Source: Allomuricauda sp. (GTDB taxonomy: Bacteria; Bacteroidota; Bacteroidia; Flavobacteriales; Flavobacteriaceae). From it: a DNA stretch of 35,373 nt. Positions 9,580-18,800 of this stretch are shown one piece after another. Both the position numbers and the translations under genes were made by a program. The first letter of the stretch is position 1, and each line of letters opens with the position of its first letter. The notes beneath the pieces were generated by a model, which was not told the origin of the DNA, made no database searches, and saw only the letters and a list, made by a program, of their open reading frames with translations. The stretch is taken from the NCBI RefSeq assembly GCF_028282265.1, contig NZ_JANQIH010000189.1, forward strand, positions 1 to 35,373, written 5' to 3'.

Positions 9580-9711
9580 AAGACTAAATGTACTATAAAT
9601 TAAAATGAATTTTTCATTTGTTGAGGAGACAAAATGCTGAGTCCATATTCTTGGGAACCTGACAATTTGCCTAAATTGTAAATGTGGTTAGATTGTTGTT
9701 TTTCATTCCAT

Positions 9712-10452
9712 ATGTCTAGAAAAGGCCAATTTGAATTATCTGATAAGATTTTACTGGTTCCGCTTTTTGCTGTTCTCAGTATATGGATCGTTTTTTGGAT
9801 TGAGGTAAAGTTTGGGTTCAACTTTAACGAATATGGTATTTATCCAAGAAAGCCAATAGGTTTGCGAGGTGTCTTTTTCAGTCCGTTTATCCATGGTTCA
9901 GTGGAACACCTTTACAACAATACCATTCCATTGGCAGTTCTCACCGCATTTCTGTTTTATTTCTATAGGAAGGTGGCCTTTAAAACGCTGATATGGGGAG
10001 TTCTGCTATCTGGTTTGCTCACTTGGCTTATTGGGAGACCATCATATCATATCGGTGCAAGCGGTATTATCTACGTCCTTGCCAGTTTTATTTTCTTCAA
10101 GGGAATCATTGCCAAACACTTTAGATGGATAGCGTTGTCACTGATTGTCGTTTTCATCTATGGAAGCATGATATGGTATATTTTCCCGGTTAAGGATGGT
10201 ATTTCATGGGAAGGACACCTTTCCGGTTTTTTAACTGGTTTGGTTTTGGCATTCTTGCTAAGGATAGAAACTCCATTAGAAAAGCGCTTTGATTGGGAAA
10301 AGGAAGATTATAATGAGCAAGATGACCCTTTTCTAAAGCATTTTGATGAAGATGGAAATTTTATTGAGCATCACGACGAGGAAGAAGATTCGAATAAAAT
10401 CCAGATTAGATATCATTACAAATCAAAAAGCGATGATAGTTCCTCAGCTTAA
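9712..10452 (+). CDS. rhomboid family intramembrane serine protease
   Basis: GASGIIYVL (catalytic GxSG), HLYNNT, EGHLSGFLTG. ATG at 9712 (MSRKGQFELSD) preferred over 9682. Confidence 0.9.
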   Translation: MSRKGQFELSDKILLVPLFAVLSIWIVFWIEVKFGFNFNEYGIYPRKPIGLRGVFFSPFIHGSVEHLYNNTIPLAVLTAFLFYFYRKVAFKTLIWGVLLSGLLTWLIGRPSYHIGASGIIYVLASFIFFKGIIAKHFRWIALSLIVVFIYGSMIWYIFPVKDGISWEGHLSGFLTGLVLAFLLRIETPLEKRFDWEKEDYNEQDDPFLKHFDEDGNFIEHHDEEEDSNKIQIRYHYKSKSDDSSSA

Positions 10453-11181
10453 TCGCTGCCTCACCACTTCATAGAGAAATACACCGCAGGCCACAGATAC
10501 ATTTAGGGAACCGATTTTGCCCATAAGCGGAAGTTTTGCGATTTCATCTACTGATTTGAGTACAGATGCTGAAATACCTTTTCCCTCAGAACCCATCACT
10601 ACAGCTACGGGATAGTTCAGTTGAATGTCAAAAACGGATTTTTCACCTTTTTCGGAAGCTGCGATTAACTTTACTCCTAAAGATTGCAAATAGTAAATGG
10701 CATCCTTTAAATGATCGACCTTTGAAATAGGGACATTGAAAGCTGCCCCAGCAGAGGTTTTAACGGTGTCCTCGGTTATTGGAGCTGCTCCGTTTTTTGG
10801 AATTATAATACCATCCACCCCACAGCACTCCGCCGTTCTGATAATGGCACCAAAATTCCTAACATCGGTTATGTGGTCCAAAAGCAAAAAGAAAGGCATT
10901 TTCTTTTGAGAGCTAATAGACTCGACCAGTGTGCTGAAATCATGAAACTCGATAGGGGAAACATTTGCCACAGCACCTTGATGGTTGTTTTTTGTCATGC
11001 GGTTCAATTTCTCAAAAGGAACATATGAACTGCTTATTCCTTTTTTTCTTATCAATGACTCAAGTTCCTTAAACAGGTCACCTTTTAGCCCTTGTTGTAG
11101 AAAGATTTTGTTTATGGGTTTCTCGGCTTCAATAGCTTCAATTACGGCACGCAAACCATATATGTGAGGGGTTTTTTGCAT
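10444..11181 (-). CDS. rlmB: 23S rRNA (guanosine(2251)-2'-O)-methyltransferase RlmB (SpoU family)
   Basis: Motifs DHITDVRNFGAIIRTAECCGVDGIIIP, VMGSEGKGIS, LNVSVACGVFLYEVVRQR. Start moved to MQKTPHIYGLRAV at 11181; the track ORF runs to 11259. Confidence 0.92.
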   Translation of the reverse strand: MQKTPHIYGLRAVIEAIEAEKPINKIFLQQGLKGDLFKELESLIRKKGISSSYVPFEKLNRMTKNNHQGAVANVSPIEFHDFSTLVESISSQKKMPFFLLLDHITDVRNFGAIIRTAECCGVDGIIIPKNGAAPITEDTVKTSAGAAFNVPISKVDHLKDAIYYLQSLGVKLIAASEKGEKSVFDIQLNYPVAVVMGSEGKGISASVLKSVDEIAKLPLMGKIGSLNVSVACGVFLYEVVRQRLS

Positions 11182-11190
11182 GCGGCTAAA

Positions 11191-11224
11191 ATAAAAAAAA
11201 CTATCCACCGGTGATGGATAGTTT
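11191..11224 (-). terminator. intrinsic terminator T2 downstream of the RiPP precursors
   Basis: Perfect 10-bp stem AAACTATCCA/TGGATAGTTT (11198-11207/11215-11224), 7-nt loop, T-tract on the minus strand. Confidence 0.85.
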
Positions 11225-11232
11225 ACTGATTG

Positions 11233-11260
11233 AAAAAAAACGATTGAATTACTATTCAAT
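11233..11260 (-). terminator. intrinsic terminator T1 directly after the first RiPP precursor stop
   Basis: Minus strand ATTGAAT-AGTA-ATTCAAT followed by CG and eight Ts. Confidence 0.6.
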
Positions 11261-11421
11261 TAGTTGCAGGCTAAGGGACATTGATGGTTATCAAGGCTGG
11301 AGTTACAGGCACCAGAGGTAATTGTGCAACCTAAAGTACTACCGCCCAAAACTTGAGTGGTTTTGAAAGTTGAGATCACTTTCTTGTTCAATGATAGACT
11401 AATTCTACGGGCTTTTTTCAT
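11260..11421 (-). CDS. putative RiPP precursor peptide (class I lanthipeptide-type leader), 53 aa
   Basis: MKKARRISLSLNKKVISTFKTTQVLGGSTLGCTITSGACNSSLDNHQCPLACN; leader motif LSLNKKVIS, GG site, Ser/Thr/Cys-rich core. Below the ORF-track length cutoff. Confidence 0.75.
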   Translation of the reverse strand: MKKARRISLSLNKKVISTFKTTQVLGGSTLGCTITSGACNSSLDNHQCPLACN

Positions 11422-11458
11422 TATATAGGAATTTAAGGAGTTACTTATTTTTCAAAGA

Positions 11459-11650
11459 TTAGCAACAACCGCATGGCCTGGATTCATGGGTAGGATGCAT
11501 GGGAACGGTAGGGTCTGGTGGTAAACTTGCTCTAGTTTCCCATTGGCACCCAGAGACAAGGGTCAATCCGTTGCCACCAATTTTTTGTTGTTTCAGTTCA
11601 GAAATTACTTTTTTGTTAAGCGATAGCTTGATTTTTTTTGATTTTTTCAT
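11459..11650 (-). CDS. putative RiPP precursor peptide (class I lanthipeptide-type leader), 63 aa
   Basis: MKKSKKIKLSLNKKVISELKQQKIGGNGLTLVSGCQWETRASLPPDPTVPMHPTHESRPCGCC; shared leader, GG site, CGCC C-terminus. Confidence 0.78.
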   Translation of the reverse strand: MKKSKKIKLSLNKKVISELKQQKIGGNGLTLVSGCQWETRASLPPDPTVPMHPTHESRPCGCC

Positions 11651-12216
11651 AGGTGCTAATTTTAAAGATTTGTAGGAAAATACTTTAAATATGATTGAGT
11701 ATAGTGCTGTTTAAAATATAATTAACTATTTATATAATTCATTATTTACATAAAATAAGTAAATAGATTGTTGAGTGCCCAAACTCTTTTTTGGTTAGCT
11801 TGAATGAAGTCCTCTTTTAGTGTATCCAAACTAAATTTTAGTTCGTATAATTTGGATTACATGGAATAAGGTTTCCTCCCTCTAATTGAATTCCTACAGA
11901 GAAACCGATGGCTAATCATCTTATTTAGTATGTTTTTAGATTTGAACAAACTAGTCACTAGTGCTTAGATATGACTTTCGGTTACATCATTAGGTGGAGC
12001 AAAGGATTGTTATCGCTGGTTTGCTGCGGGATTTTTATCGTAATAAGAATTTTTTGTTTCTTCTCTTAATGCTAAGAATGTGAGCAAAGTGAGGTTCATC
12101 CATTTCGTTAAACTTTATGAGATTGGTTATCGTTCTATGCTACTCGCTGACCTGTGTATCAATACAAATTGATGGTTAATTCCTATATTTAATGAAGCAA
12201 AACCTAAAGCAATAAA

Positions 12217-12960
12217 ATGAGAAAATATATAGCCTGTATAACTATAGGTCAGTTGATTGGACAATCGATTCTGGCTCAGGTTCCAGCCAATTATAATGCA
12301 GATAACGAATCTTTCGGAATGCTACCTATGTTGCAATACGCATTTCAGCAACTAAATAGCAAAAGTATGGAAGCTTTGGACAAAAAAGTGAATTACAAGG
12401 GATCGCCATATGTAATAAGAACTTTTGTTAAAGGTAGAATTTACAGTGGAGATGGTCTTGAAGGAGAGGCTTATTTAAGGTACGATGGGTATAACGATGA
12501 AGTTCAACTTAAATCAAGTGTGGAGGACTCGATTATACTTAAGCTTACCCAGAATGATGACATTTATTGCGTTTTGGGAAGGGAAAAGGTTTTTTTTAAA
12601 GAGTATTATGATAAAAATGATGAAGTAAATCAGGGCCATCTGTTTCAACTAGCCGAAATTGATGAAATGGTTCTTTTTGAAAGGAGAAGGAAAATCTACA
12701 AAGAAGGTAAGGAGGCCACTACCTCTTTTGAGCTTCCGGTGGCAAACAGATTTGTTTTGGAAAGACAATTATATTGCTCTAACAAAGAAGATGGAAAAAT
12801 CAAGTTTTTTAAACCTTCGAAAAAAAGCTTGCTCAACTTGTTGGCAAGTGAGGATAAGGAGAAAAACAATAAGATGAAAAGCTTTTTATCTAAAAGTAGA
12901 TTAAACCTTAAAGACCCCAAGGATGTGGTACAAGTCTTTTATTATTACAACACTCTATGA
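12217..12960 (+). CDS. hypothetical secreted protein
   Basis: 247 aa with signal peptide MRKYIACITIGQLIGQSILAQ. Confidence 0.75.
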   Translation: MRKYIACITIGQLIGQSILAQVPANYNADNESFGMLPMLQYAFQQLNSKSMEALDKKVNYKGSPYVIRTFVKGRIYSGDGLEGEAYLRYDGYNDEVQLKSSVEDSIILKLTQNDDIYCVLGREKVFFKEYYDKNDEVNQGHLFQLAEIDEMVLFERRRKIYKEGKEATTSFELPVANRFVLERQLYCSNKEDGKIKFFKPSKKSLLNLLASEDKEKNNKMKSFLSKSRLNLKDPKDVVQVFYYYNTL

Positions 12961-12978
12961 AGCAATAATTATCATTAC

Positions 12979-13012
12979 AAAAAAGGCCACGCTACTCAGC
13001 GTGGCCTTTTTT
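12979..13012. terminator. bidirectional intrinsic terminator between convergent genes
   Basis: AAAAAAGGCCACGC-TACTCA-GCGTGGCCTTTTTT, perfect 14-bp stem including A/T tracts on both strands. Confidence 0.93.
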
Positions 13013-13030
13013 AAGTTAAGATAAACTGTA

Positions 13031-14092
13031 TTATGGATTATTTGATAAGAAAATATCTGGCCAGTCCACACCACCTTCTCTTGTAAGAACTACAGTCCCT
13101 GAATCACCAAGTGCGTTAGAAAACTCTATGGTCATTTCAGCTCCTACAACACTTGTAATTGAGTACCCATATGCAAAAGCTCTGTCTTCATCATCATCAT
13201 CGGGGATAACAATACTGTCCTTTATGTATACTTCTCCATCTGGAGTTAACGAAGTACAATCCCATACAATGGTAATATCGTTGCCAGTTGCAGGTCCTCT
13301 ACCAGGATAACAGCTGTCGAACTGACCAAAGCCCATGTCCGTTGAGGTATATTCTCCAGGAGTGCCATCTACCGTTGTCCAGGTAACATCACCCATCACG
13401 ACCGTTGTTCCTGGGTCACAGCCCAAAGGAACATTATCACCAGGAGGATTTTGTCCCGGAGCGGTAGTTGTGATGGTAGTTACATAAGAGTGTGTCCCTG
13501 ACAAATCATCAGTGATAGAGCAAGCTATAACTGGGAAGTACTCAAAAGGAGCCGAGAAATAAGCTCCACCACTTACGGGTCCTCCCACATCGTCGTTAGA
13601 ATACTCCTCTCCATTGGTCAGGGTCAGTACCAAACGAAACTCGAAACGATCTTTACCCACAATCATGGATTCGTCAATGCCCGTGGCAGCAACTAATTCA
13701 CCTGAAGTATAAGAAATGGTTGTTATGGGGAGTCCCCTTTCTCCGGCACTAAAATCACTTGCCGCCAATGTCTGCAGAAGTACCTCATCAGTATCCATAT
13801 CTGTACCTCCAGCTGACCTGTCATCAAAGTTGACAAATACTTGGACACTTTCCAAAAGGGCACCACCTTCTGCATCTTGTTCTTCCAAATCTATAGTATA
13901 AGAAGAACCAGCATCAAATGCATTGGTATCAAAATTGTACACCAAATTATTGTCCTCGTCTATGGTTCTTAAAACCGCTCCTGTTCCCACGGTCGCTAAA
14001 ATCTCATCGACAACTTTGTCCTCGTCATCACAAGCAAATAGGGTAGCGATGGCTAGACCTAAAATTGCAATTCTTTTGTTATATGTTTTCAT
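13031..14092 (-). CDS. hypothetical lipoprotein, third gene of the SusC/SusD operon
   Basis: Start MKTYNKRIAILGLAIATLFACDDED (lipobox FAC) at 14092, 17 bp after the susD-like stop; the track ORF extends to 14155. Confidence 0.75.
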   Translation of the reverse strand: MKTYNKRIAILGLAIATLFACDDEDKVVDEILATVGTGAVLRTIDEDNNLVYNFDTNAFDAGSSYTIDLEEQDAEGGALLESVQVFVNFDDRSAGGTDMDTDEVLLQTLAASDFSAGERGLPITTISYTSGELVAATGIDESMIVGKDRFEFRLVLTLTNGEEYSNDDVGGPVSGGAYFSAPFEYFPVIACSITDDLSGTHSYVTTITTTAPGQNPPGDNVPLGCDPGTTVVMGDVTWTTVDGTPGEYTSTDMGFGQFDSCYPGRGPATGNDITIVWDCTSLTPDGEVYIKDSIVIPDDDDEDRAFAYGYSITSVVGAEMTIEFSNALGDSGTVVLTREGGVDWPDIFLSNNP

Positions 14093-14109
14093 CTCTGTAT
14101 ATCTATTTT

Positions 14110-15825
14110 TTAGTTTGATATTGGGAATGCTGGAAACGGCGGATTCGTATCCCAAAAGACCTGAGTAGTTTGATCTTGTTTCGGACTAACTGAAGAGTTG
14201 TTATTAACAAAATCTGCAGGATAGTTCAAAGAACGGATAAATGCACCTGGTTCTGGTTCCAGATTAGGTTGTAATGTTGTTGGAAAACCAGTTCTTCTAT
14301 AGAAATTATAACCATCAATACCATTACCAAAAAGGGTTACAAAATATTGTTCCGCCAATAAATTCCACTTGCCATCATCATCCGCTGCGGTAAAATCTGC
14401 TTCGACCACATTTAGGAAATTTGTGATTGCTCCAGCGGTTGGGGCAAAAGATTGGTCTGCTGAACTATCTAAAGGACCAAATGAAGTAACCTTTGCAATA
14501 GACTTATCAAGCCCCGACCTAACAAAATTACCGGCAGTAACAAAGTCGTTAGATAACATGGCAACTTCAGCTTGCATGAAATCCACCCAAGATGCTAAAA
14601 GTATTGGTGTGATTCCTGCACCACCGCCACCCGAACCAACGGATAGACCTGTGAAACTACTGTCGTCAAATTTACCTCCAGATGGGTAGACACCGTAAAC
14701 TGTTCTAGTAAAACCATCGGGTGGAATACCGGCATTTTGACCGTGGTCCCTACCCCAGAAGCCGTTTGGCAAAAAGCAGAACGTGAATCCTGCATAATGT
14801 GCAGGGAAAGGCTCTAGCGAACACGCTAATGTTTCTTCATTAGGTGGAGCTTCTGCACCAGGAGTTGCCGATACCTGTCGATAAAAATAATAACGAAGTC
14901 TTGGATCATCGCTCTCGTTCATGTAGTTCATGAGCCAGTTTGGTAAATAATCTGCGCCTCCGGAAGGAGTATAATTGTCGGCATACCTTGGGTGCCTTGC
15001 GTCAGGTTGAACTGGATTGGTTCCCCACTGGAATTGAAAATCTTCTGAACTAGTGGTAATATAATCTCCAGATGTTACAATATCGTTAAAGCTGGAAATG
15101 GCATTTGAATCAACCAATCTTCTTTGAAGATAGATTTTCATTTTAAGTGTATTGGCAGCTTTTATCCAATTACCCCAATTTCCATTATAGAAAAAATCAT
15201 TTGCAGGTTCAACTTCAGGATCCAATCCAAAGTTTACAATTGCAGCGTCCAGAAGGGCCAAGGCAGCATCATAAATGCTAGCTCCTGAATCTACGGCAGG
15301 GTTTAAGATTGGGGGCTCTCCCTCACCCTGAATTGCTTCTGAGTATGGAACATCACCAAAGAGGTCAACTAAAGTAACAATGGTATAGGCCTCAATAACT
15401 TGGCCCATTGCGGTGTGGTGGAATAACCCACCTTCCACAGCTTCCGGAGCCATAGCTCTTATGTCTGCCAAAATTCCATTTACTTCCAAACCACTATCAA
15501 GAGACTGGTTAGCATCTGCTTGATAAGCCAATTGCCATTCCAAATTCAACAGGGCTGGAGCGAAGTTGGCTATATTTTGATAGTTACGTCCATTCAAATA
15601 GCTTATTCGCACCATATCTCCAGCATTCCAACTCATCAACTCGGTAAATGTTGCAAAATCAACCTGAACAGAATTCAAAAACAAATCTGCACTGGATTGA
15701 TCTGGTCTCAAAAAGTTTGGGTTTTCTGCAAGGTCCAGCTCTGTAGATTCACAGGAGGTCATCAAGAAACTACCTGACAGCAAGACCAAACCTAAAAATT
15801 TATATATGTTTTTCATTGTCTTCAT
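14110..15825 (-). CDS. SusD/RagB family outer-membrane lipoprotein
   Basis: 571 aa; lipobox MTSC, SusD-like helical region (WIKAANTLKMKIYLQRR, ADNYTPSGGADYLPNWLMNYMNESDDPRLRYYF), immediately after a susC homolog. Confidence 0.92.
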   Translation of the reverse strand: MKTMKNIYKFLGLVLLSGSFLMTSCESTELDLAENPNFLRPDQSSADLFLNSVQVDFATFTELMSWNAGDMVRISYLNGRNYQNIANFAPALLNLEWQLAYQADANQSLDSGLEVNGILADIRAMAPEAVEGGLFHHTAMGQVIEAYTIVTLVDLFGDVPYSEAIQGEGEPPILNPAVDSGASIYDAALALLDAAIVNFGLDPEVEPANDFFYNGNWGNWIKAANTLKMKIYLQRRLVDSNAISSFNDIVTSGDYITTSSEDFQFQWGTNPVQPDARHPRYADNYTPSGGADYLPNWLMNYMNESDDPRLRYYFYRQVSATPGAEAPPNEETLACSLEPFPAHYAGFTFCFLPNGFWGRDHGQNAGIPPDGFTRTVYGVYPSGGKFDDSSFTGLSVGSGGGGAGITPILLASWVDFMQAEVAMLSNDFVTAGNFVRSGLDKSIAKVTSFGPLDSSADQSFAPTAGAITNFLNVVEADFTAADDDGKWNLLAEQYFVTLFGNGIDGYNFYRRTGFPTTLQPNLEPEPGAFIRSLNYPADFVNNNSSVSPKQDQTTQVFWDTNPPFPAFPISN

Positions 15826-15842
15826 TTTTTACTTTAATACGA

Positions 15843-18800
15843 TTAAAAGGTAGCTTTAATACTCACTCCGTATCTTCTGCCACTAGGTCCAGCTAAATAA
15901 TCAAAACCTCTACCGTTACCTACACCTAGACCAGCTTGATTTGGATCAAAGTTGGTTCCATCTGGCACGTTAAGAGCATCAAAGTAAAGGTTCTGACCGG
16001 ACAATGTAACTGTTAAAGAACCGAAAGGTGTCTTATCCAAAAACTTGGAAGGTAAGGTGTAACCGAGGGCAACTTCCTGCAAACGGATTACAGTACCATC
16101 GTATACCCCAAGTTCATCTGGACCAAACAATACATTATTGAAGTAGAAGGTAGAGTTGTTGATTTGTTTTGTGTTTGGACTTCCATCAGAGTCCTGAACA
16201 CCTGGAAGTATAAAGGTATTGATACGGTCAACAGTATCAGTAGTCAAACCTCTACCTAACAGCGTAGAAACTGTTCTCGAATATATATCTCCACCCTGAG
16301 TGTAGTTTAACAAGAATGAAAAGTTGAATCCTTTCCATGAGAAGTTATTGTTGACGTTAAGAATCCAATCAGGATTCGGATCTCCAATTACAAACTGACC
16401 TTGCTCTTCAACAAAGTCTCCAGCACTATCAACCAAAAATTCTCCTGCTTCGTTTCTAGCAATACGGCTACCTACTATTACACCTAGTTGCTCTCCTTCA
16501 ATTGCGGCATTACCTAGGTTACCATTCGCTCCCGCAAATACAATAAGATCAGCATCTTGTCCCAAATCTTCCACTACAGAATTGTTCGTAGTAAAGTTTC
16601 CATTAACGGACCAGTTGACACCTCTATCATCATTTCTAAAAATATCGACACCTAAGTCAATCTCTAAACCATCTCCGGAAATTTCACCAACATTGGTCTG
16701 TTGTGCGGTAAATCCAGTTGAAGGATCAAGTGGACGGTCTATAATAAGGTCTGTAGTTGTTCTGTTATAGTATGAGGCCTCTAGTCGTACTCGATTGTTA
16801 AAAAATCTTGATTCGATACCTACTTCAAACTCGGCTAACAGCTCAGGTTTCAAATTCGGATTACCAAGTCTAGTACCCACAGAATTGGTTACAATATCAA
16901 CACCTTCATCTTGGAAGAATTGGGTATTAATGTCCAAAGTAGATACAGTTGGGTATCCAACAGGAAAGTTAGCGGAAGTTCCATAACCCGCTCTAACCTT
17001 TAAGTAGTTAAGACCTCCCTCACTTTTGAGCTCTTCGAATACTGTTGTAGGGATAAACGATAGACTCGCACTAGGATAAAAAGCTGATCTGTTTTCAGTA
17101 TCCAAATTGGAAACCCAGTCATTCCTAGCGGCCAAGGTTACATAAAACCATCTGTTGTAATCAAAATCTGCTTGAGCAAATACCCCTGCAATATTTCTTT
17201 CCTGGAAGAATTGAATCTCATTCTGGTTTGCAAAGTTAACATGACGTAAAACGTTGAATACTTGTTGCCCATTACTGGCAACACCATTTCTATCCAATAT
17301 TTCTCTTCTGGAAGTAGCACCAAGGTTGAAGGTCATGCCTATTTCCTCTGACAAATCATAATCACCATTCAAGATAAAGTCATGGTTTTGAATAGTATTG
17401 GTATTGTTCCAAGTCTGATAAATTCCACTGACTAGAGCAGCATCTTCCTGACCTCGCCCTCCCTTGTTCTGGAAGTTAACATTGTTCTCGCTAAAGACAT
17501 CAAGTCCGAAACGATAAAGAATATTTAGATTGTCGTTAAAGTTATACGTGACTGAAGATTGTCCAAAAACCCTATTAGTGTTTTGGCTAAATCTTGCATT
17601 CTCAACCGTCCACAAAGGGTGCTGAATACTATTGTTCTGGCGATAGTATGTACTGGAACCATCAATAGGGTTTTGAAAGGGAAGCCCAATCAAATCAACA
17701 CTACGAGGTGTGAAAAAGAGTTCTCCAAATATGGAAGAACCTGTTCCAAATGCTCCGTTACCTGTACTTGCGGCAACAGGAGGTGATCTGAAGTTAGTGT
17801 TTGAGAAATTAAGGGTCCCCGAAACTGTAAACTTGTTAGATAATATTGCACGTCCACCTACACCTAATGTATAGCGACGCAAGTTGTTTCCTGGTGTAAA
17901 TCCTTGATCATTAAGATGGCCGAAGTTTGCATTATAAGAAACTTTGCCATCATCTGATGAACCCCGTACGTTCACAGAGTTGGAAGAGACCGTGCCAGTT
18001 CTGAAAAAACGACCAACGCTGTCATAAGGTCTCCACTCGTAACGTGCTCCATCAAATTCAGGGAACGCCTGTGGAATCCCAGTGGCGCTTGAAGCTGTAT
18101 CATAAGGGTGTGCCAAAGTTCCGTTTTCATCGAAACCTACGTTAGGTCTGGAATCAATTCCATTGCCCCAACCGGCAACCCCATCTCTATCGAAACTTGG
18201 ACCCCAGTTACTAAAGAACCATCCAAATGCTTGGTCAAAACCATTTCCAAATTCGTTTTGATAATCTGGAAGTGAGGCTATCTCATTGAAAAATAGAGAA
18301 GAATTTACTGTAATTTCTGTTTTCTTGACTGCTCCCGCAGAAGAACCATTTTTGGTGGTGATTAAAATTACCCCATTACGTCCTTGCGTACCATATAACG
18401 TGGCGGCAGCTAGACCTTTAAGAATGTTTACACTTTCTATATTGTTGGGGTCTAGGTCCAAAAATCTACTAGAACCTGAGTTACCATTTATAAAATCATC
18501 ATCGGCATTACCCGTCGCAACACCAGAAGAGTTGGTCTCACTAGAAAAAGGTACTCCATCGACAATAAAAAGAGGTTGGTTACTTCCACTAAATGAACTA
18601 AAACCTCTAATGATGATGTTCGTTCCAGATCCGGAAAGGCCACTTTGTTGGGTGATGTTAAGTCCAGACGCCTTACCTGTGAGCACCCTTCCTACATCAC
18701 CTTCTGGACGTTGTTCTAGAGCCTCGCTGCCCACCTCAGAAACCGCATATCCCAATGCTTGTTTCTCACGACGAATACCTTGAGCTGTGACAATTACCTC

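Noticed and set aside
11985-14853. Shared 14-mer TCATTAGGTGGAGC in the RiPP upstream region and in the susD-like gene
   Set aside because: A few 14-mer matches are expected by chance in a 35-kb window; flanks do not extend.
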